This document shows positions 60,546 to 64,000 of a DNA stretch of 64,000 bases, piece by piece. The notes under the pieces are model-generated. The model saw only the letters and a list, made by a program, of their open reading frames with translations. It searched no databases and was not told where the DNA came from. How positions within the stretch are numbered: position 1 is the first letter of the stretch; each line of letters starts with the position of its first letter. The position numbers were made by a program, and so were the translations under genes. The stretch comes from an uncultured Paracoccaceae bacterium (GTDB lineage: Bacteria > Pseudomonadota > Alphaproteobacteria > Rhodobacterales > Rhodobacteraceae). The stretch is taken from NCBI GenBank assembly GCA_947495295.1, contig CANLYJ010000001.1:1-64000 (forward strand). The letters are read 5' to 3'.

Positions 60546-60983
60546 ATGGAAAAAGATATGCGATATTTTGGTTGTTTGACTATCGTGGCCTTTATTGCAG
60601 CCGGTTCCGCGGTGGCACAGCCCGTGAATTTCGGCGATGACAGCAGTGAATGGGCCAATGATGGCGAATGTGACGACGGGCGCTTCACCGGTCCGGGTCT
60701 GACATCGACACCGCTTTTGCAGGAAGATGTCTTGGCTGACGCAACCGATTGCCGGAACGCTTACAGTGCTGGCAAATTGCGGTTGCTCGGTGTGGCGGCT
60801 GATGGAACGATTGATTTTGGCAATGATAGCGGCGAATGGAGCAATGATGGCGAATGCGATGACATGCGATTTGCCGGGCCAGGCATGACCAGCACGCCGC
60901 TTCTGCAAGAGGATATCATGACAGATGCGACCGATTGCCGGAACGCCTATTCTACTGGCCGGTTGAAACTGGCTGGCCAATAG
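60546..60983 (+). CDS. Secreted protein with two tandem Cys-containing repeats
   Basis: A 145-residue protein with a signal peptide (MRYFGCLTIVAFIAAGSAVAQ after an optional four-residue start). Two nearly identical repeats of about 55 residues follow, roughly 28-81 and 90-142. Each reads FG(D/N)DS.EW.NDGECDD.RF.GPG, then TSTPLLQED, then DATDCRNAYS.G. Each repeat has two Cys (GEC and DC), probably a disulfide, and many acidic residues that could bind calcium. I have seen this unit in alphaproteobacterial secreted proteins but know no function. It is monocistronic. Confidence 0.75.
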   Translation: MEKDMRYFGCLTIVAFIAAGSAVAQPVNFGDDSSEWANDGECDDGRFTGPGLTSTPLLQEDVLADATDCRNAYSAGKLRLLGVAADGTIDFGNDSGEWSNDGECDDMRFAGPGMTSTPLLQEDIMTDATDCRNAYSTGRLKLAGQ

Positions 60984-60995
60984 GCACCGGCCGCG

Positions 60996-61952
60996 TCAGC
61001 CCGCGATCATCTCGGACTGGCGCACGATCACCTCGGCCTGTTTGATCGATGCGATATCGACCAGACGGCCTTTGTAAACCGTGGCCCCTTCGCCCCGCGC
61101 TTTGGCGTCTTCCATGGCGGCAAGGATCTCGCGGGCCTCGGCGACGGCCTCATCGGATGGGGTGAAAACCTCATTGGCAAGGGCGATCTGCTTGGGATGG
61201 ATCGCCCATTTGCCGACCATCCCCAGCGTCGCAGACCGGCGGGCCTGCGCGCGATAGCCTTCATCATCGCTGAAATCACCAAACGGGCCATCGACCGGCA
61301 GAACACCATGGGTACGGCAGGCCGCAACGATGGCCGCCTGCGCCCAATGCCAGGGGTCGGAATAGTGGCGGGTGTCGCCATGCAGCATGTAATACTGCTC
61401 TTGCGTGCCGCCGATCCCGGTTGTTTGCATGCCCATGGAGGCGGCGAAATCCGCGGCCCCAAGGCTCATTGCAGCCATACGTGGTGAACTGGCGGCAATC
61501 TCCTCAACATGAGCGATACCGGCGGCAGATTCGATGATGACTTCAAAGCTGATCGGTTTGGTGCGGCCCTTGGCGGTTTCAATCGCGGTGACCAGGGCGT
61601 CAACCGCATAGACATCCGCCGCGCAGCCGACCTTGGGAATCATGATCTGATCCAGCCTGTCACCGGCCTGTTCCAGCACATCGACCACATCGCGATACCA
61701 ATAAGGGGTGTCCAGCCCGTTGATACGAACGCTGAGGTATTTGCTGTTCCAATCGACTTCATTGATCGCCTGAATGACATTCGCGCGGGCGCTGTCCTTG
61801 TCAGATGGGGACACGCTGTCCTCAAGATCAAGATTGATGACATCCGCCGCACTCGCGGCCATTTTTTCAAAAAGCTTGGTGTTGGAACCGGGGCCAAACA
61901 ACTGGCAACGGTTCGGACGGGCAGGGGGGGTGGGTTGCAGGCGGAATGACAT
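60996..61952 (-). CDS. mcl1: L-malyl-CoA/beta-methylmalyl-CoA lyase
   Basis: A 318-residue HpcH/HpaI-aldolase/CitE-family enzyme. The sequence MSFRLQPTPPARPNRCQLFGPGSNTKLFEKMAASAADVINLDLEDSVSP, IMIPKVGCAADVYAVDALVTAIETAKGRTKP, MSLGAADFAASMGMQTTGIGGTQ and WAIHPKQIALANEVF match Rhodobacter Mcl1. Mcl1 cleaves malyl-CoA to acetyl-CoA and glyoxylate and acts in the ethylmalonyl-CoA pathway. The Mg site Glu/Asp and catalytic Arg regions are present. ATG 61952 has AAGGATCA upstream. It has its own promoter region. Confidence 0.93.
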   Translation of the reverse strand: MSFRLQPTPPARPNRCQLFGPGSNTKLFEKMAASAADVINLDLEDSVSPSDKDSARANVIQAINEVDWNSKYLSVRINGLDTPYWYRDVVDVLEQAGDRLDQIMIPKVGCAADVYAVDALVTAIETAKGRTKPISFEVIIESAAGIAHVEEIAASSPRMAAMSLGAADFAASMGMQTTGIGGTQEQYYMLHGDTRHYSDPWHWAQAAIVAACRTHGVLPVDGPFGDFSDDEGYRAQARRSATLGMVGKWAIHPKQIALANEVFTPSDEAVAEAREILAAMEDAKARGEGATVYKGRLVDIASIKQAEVIVRQSEMIAG

Positions 61953-62001
61953 CAGTGATCCTTGACGTAGCAAAATTACGTTTCATTTACGCAGATCGGT
62001 A

Positions 62002-62030
62002 TATTATTGCGCCAGCAGTCACAAGTTCAA
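62002..62030 (-). promoter_or_regulatory. Candidate sigma-70 promoter of mcl1
   Basis: On the minus strand TTGAAC (62030-62025) and ATAATA (62007-62002) are separated by 17 bases, about 50 bases upstream of the mcl1 ATG. TAATAT with an 18-base spacer is the alternative -10. Confidence 0.5.
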
Positions 62031-62037
62031 TTTGCAA

Positions 62038-62060
62038 CCGCAGCATTTAGAACGCTGCGG
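62038..62060. other. Dyad 1 of a triple hairpin cluster
   Basis: CCGCAGC (62038-62044) and GCTGCGG (62054-62060) form a perfect 7-bp stem around a nine-base loop. It sits just upstream of the mcl1 promoter on the minus strand and past the aminotransferase stop. Confidence 0.55.
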
Positions 62061-62062
62061 CG

Positions 62063-62084
62063 CAAAATTTTAGCTAAAATTTTG
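62063..62084. other. Dyad 2, perfect 22-bp palindrome
   Basis: CAAAATTTTAG (62063-62073) is followed directly by its exact complement CTAAAATTTTG. It is AT-rich and could be a cruciform or a binding site of a dimeric protein. Confidence 0.6.
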
Positions 62085-62091
62085 TCCGACT

Positions 62092-62115
62092 GAAGGAAAT
62101 TTCCAAATTTCCTTC
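62092..62115. other. Dyad 3, 11-bp inverted repeat
   Basis: GAAGGAAATTT (62092-62102) and AAATTTCCTTC (62105-62115) are perfect complements separated by CC. It is eight bases past the aminotransferase stop, so it may be part of a 3' structure for that gene. Confidence 0.55.
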
Positions 62116-62122
62116 GCCCCAC

Positions 62123-63307
62123 TCAAATGCCCGCGCTGACAATCGCCTTGGCCAGGATCGGCACGGTCTGCGCGTTCAGCCCTGCGATGTTCATCCGGCT
62201 GTCGCCGATCATGTAAATACCATGATCCGCGCGCAGCTTTTCCACCAGCTCCGGGGTGGTGCCCAAACGGCTGAACATGCCCCGGTGATGCGCCAGAAAG
62301 TCAAAGCGATCCGAATTGGTCAGCCGCTTCAGCTCATCCGCCAGCTGCTGACGCAGGGCCAGCATACCGTTGCGGGTCTCTTCCAGCTCCGCCTCCCAAT
62401 CTGCGCGCAGATCGGGGTCTGTCAGAATGGTTGTGACAACGCGCGCCCCGTGATCAGGGGGGAAGGAATAGTTCTGGCGGTTCAGGAAGGCCAGCGTTTG
62501 CTGGGTCAGCGGCTGCTGATCGGCATCTTTGGCAACGGCCATCAGAATGCCGGTGCGTTCGCGGTAGATGCCAAAATTCTTGGAACAACTTGCGGCGATC
62601 AGGCAGTTTTTAAAGGCACTGGCGATCTGGCGTGTGATCTGTGCGTCCTCAACCAGCCCATCACCAAAGCCCTGATAGGCGATGTCGATAAAGGGAACGG
62701 CCCCTTTTTCCTGCATGATCGCGATGACCTGCGCTATTTGATCTGCGGTCAGGTTTGCGCCCGTGGGATTATGACAGCAACCATGCAGCAGCACGATATC
62801 GCCCTGCGCCAGCCCATCCAGATCAGCCAGCATACCATCAAAATCAACGCCACGGGTGGCGCTGTCAAAATAGGTATATTCAGCCATCTTCATGCCAAGA
62901 TAGTTGATGATCGACGGGTGGTTCGGCCATGTCGGGTTGGACAGCCAGACCGTTGCGTCGGGGGCGGCCATCTTGATCAACTCAAGCGCTTGCCGGATCG
63001 CTCCGGTCCCGCCAGGGGTGGCCACTGCGGCGACCCGTTCGGCTGCCACAGCATCACCCAGAACCAGATCACGCATCGCAGCACCAAAGGCCGGATCACC
63101 TGCCAGCCCGGTATAGGCTTTGCTAGGCTGTTCGGCCAGTATCCGGCGCTCCGCCTCTTTGACGGCGCGCATGACGGGGGTGTTGCCGGACGCGTCCTTA
63201 TAGACGCCAACGCCAAGATCGACCTTGTCATCGCGCGGATCGGCCTTGTAGGCGGCCATCAGGGCAAGGATTTTATCGGCAGGTTGGGCGCGCAGGTTTT
63301 CCAGCAT
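62123..63307 (-). CDS. Aromatic/aspartate amino acid aminotransferase (class I)
   Basis: A 394-residue PLP aminotransferase of the AspC/TyrB branch. The PLP Lys is K243 in AASCSKNFGIYRERTG. SNPTWPNHPSIINYLG (123-138) and HGCCHNPTGANLT (175-187) with the Asn/Pro contact are also typical, as are DIAYQGFGDG and the R near the C-terminus. It transfers amino groups between aspartate or aromatic amino acids and 2-oxoglutarate. Its ATG overlaps the sseA stop, so the two are coupled, fitting cysteine-related transamination to 3-mercaptopyruvate. Confidence 0.92.
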   Translation of the reverse strand: MLENLRAQPADKILALMAAYKADPRDDKVDLGVGVYKDASGNTPVMRAVKEAERRILAEQPSKAYTGLAGDPAFGAAMRDLVLGDAVAAERVAAVATPGGTGAIRQALELIKMAAPDATVWLSNPTWPNHPSIINYLGMKMAEYTYFDSATRGVDFDGMLADLDGLAQGDIVLLHGCCHNPTGANLTADQIAQVIAIMQEKGAVPFIDIAYQGFGDGLVEDAQITRQIASAFKNCLIAASCSKNFGIYRERTGILMAVAKDADQQPLTQQTLAFLNRQNYSFPPDHGARVVTTILTDPDLRADWEAELEETRNGMLALRQQLADELKRLTNSDRFDFLAHHRGMFSRLGTTPELVEKLRADHGIYMIGDSRMNIAGLNAQTVPILAKAIVSAGI

Positions 63308-64000
63308 CAGTCAGCTCCGGTTGCAATGGGAAGGTCGGCATACATGCCCCATTCGGACCATGAGCCATCGTAGATCGCGTGATCGGTTTTGCCGATCCGT
63401 TCAAGCGCCAGTGACAGGATTGCCGCCGTCACGCCTGATCCGCATGTGGTGATCGCGGGTTTCTGCAGGTCAATGCCTGCATCCTTGAACACCGTGCGCA
63501 GGGTGGTCGGCGGTTTCATCGTGCCACTACTGTTCAGAAGCAAGCTGAAAGGCAGGTTCTTTGAACCCGGGATATGGCCAGACCGCATGCCCTCGCGGGG
63601 TTCGGGTGCTTCGCCTCTGAACCGGGGCGCGGCGCGGGCGTCAATGATCTCGTGATCGCCCAGCTTGGCGGCGCGGGCCACATCTGTCACATCACGGACC
63701 CGCTGTGGTTCCATCTTTACCGTCATGTGGCGGTCGCGGATGGTGGGCGGGTTTGTCGTTGTCTTGTGACCATCAGCCAGCCATTTGGGCAGGCCACCGT
63801 CCAGCACGGCGATATTGTGTTGTCCCATCAGCTTGAACAGCCACCAGACCCGGGCGGCGGAAAAGATGCCAGCGCCGTCATAAACCACAACCTGATGCCC
63901 ATCACCGACACCCATCGCCCGCATCCGGGACATGAATTTTTCCACCGGGGGGGCCATATGCGGCAGCTCTGACCGCAGATCGCTGATTTCATCGATGTCA
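63307..64000 (-). CDS. sseA: 3-mercaptopyruvate sulfurtransferase, N-terminally truncated by the window
   Basis: A two-domain rhodanese protein whose beginning lies beyond the right edge. The visible part starts DIDEISDLRSELPHMAPPVEKFMSRMRAMG, the middle of the first rhodanese domain. The second domain carries the active-site loop TTCGSGVTA, in which the Cys accepts sulfur from 3-mercaptopyruvate. The adjacent aminotransferase gene, overlapping its stop, could make 3-mercaptopyruvate from cysteine, so the pair reads as a cysteine-degradation unit. An apparent ATG at 63957 is internal. Confidence 0.9.
   Translation of the reverse strand, partial: DIDEISDLRSELPHMAPPVEKFMSRMRAMGVGDGHQVVVYDGAGIFSAARVWWLFKLMGQHNIAVLDGGLPKWLADGHKTTTNPPTIRDRHMTVKMEPQRVRDVTDVARAAKLGDHEIIDARAAPRFRGEAPEPREGMRSGHIPGSKNLPFSLLLNSSGTMKPPTTLRTVFKDAGIDLQKPAITTCGSGVTAAILSLALERIGKTDHAIYDGSWSEWGMYADLPIATGAD

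Noticed and set aside
62222..63373. Open frame of 383 codons opposite the aminotransferase gene
   Set aside because: The aminotransferase has its PLP lysine and full length; the opposite frame has no recognisable domain.

Overview
This 64 kb window is chromosomal DNA of an alphaproteobacterium, almost certainly a Rhodobacteraceae of the Roseobacter group. The evidence is the protein style and gene set: a DUF2794 protein, plant-type GshA, an mcl1-type malyl-CoA lyase, TIGR02302/DUF4175, an LysA starting MDHF, a CtrA-type box, and high-GC genes joined by ATGA/TGATG overlaps. Loktanella, Yoonia or Octadecabacter relatives would fit, but genus is a guess. I saw no rRNA, tRNA, CRISPR array, transposase, integrase or phage gene.

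Layout. 1-9.9 kb: the 5' end of a glutathione-dependent formaldehyde dehydrogenase, two tandem I78-type inhibitor lipoproteins, DUF2794, an aminopeptidase/NlpC-P60 pair, beta-carbonic anhydrase, a DUF4139 protein, asd, and a soluble chemoreceptor preceded by CtrA-like sites. 9.9-24.7 kb: the main accessory block, an amino-sugar uptake and catabolism locus. Divergent GntR and cytoplasmic GH20 hexosaminidase genes face an ABC transporter (two permeases, binding protein, ATPase) followed by a Gfo/Idh oxidoreductase, two different SIS isomerase/deaminases, a ROK kinase, NagA, CutC and an IlvD/Edd sugar-acid dehydratase. Imported chito- or other HexNAc oligosaccharides would be cut inside the cell, phosphorylated, deacetylated and deaminated. 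CutC, Gfo/Idh and the dehydratase are not part of the textbook route. 24.8-26.1 kb: a compact mercury module (merR, merT, merF and a GDCCVxC protein) with a canonical 19-bp-spacer MerR promoter but no merA or merP.

26.2-33.9 kb: OmpA-family protein, ubiA, rsmE, two tandem GNAT paralogues and gshA. 33.9-39.9 kb: a small membrane-protein operon under a GbsR/MarR-like regulator with two matching operator palindromes, then a six-gene overlapping operon pyrB, three membrane or membrane-anchored proteins, a catalytically degenerate pyrC, and plsY. 39.9-55.7 kb: uracil-DNA glycosylase, moaB, an RND efflux pair, redox proteins, YqgE, argH, lysA and DUF4175. 55.9-64 kb: ftsE-ftsX-plsC-PPOX, an M50B-like membrane peptidase, accA, a duplicated-repeat secreted protein, mcl1, an aromatic/aspartate aminotransferase and the start-truncated sseA.

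Most of the window is ordinary housekeeping DNA. The best candidates for something undescribed are the extended amino-sugar pathway, the reductase-less mer module, the GbsR-type mini-regulon, and the pyrB to pyrC' operon with its membrane proteins.
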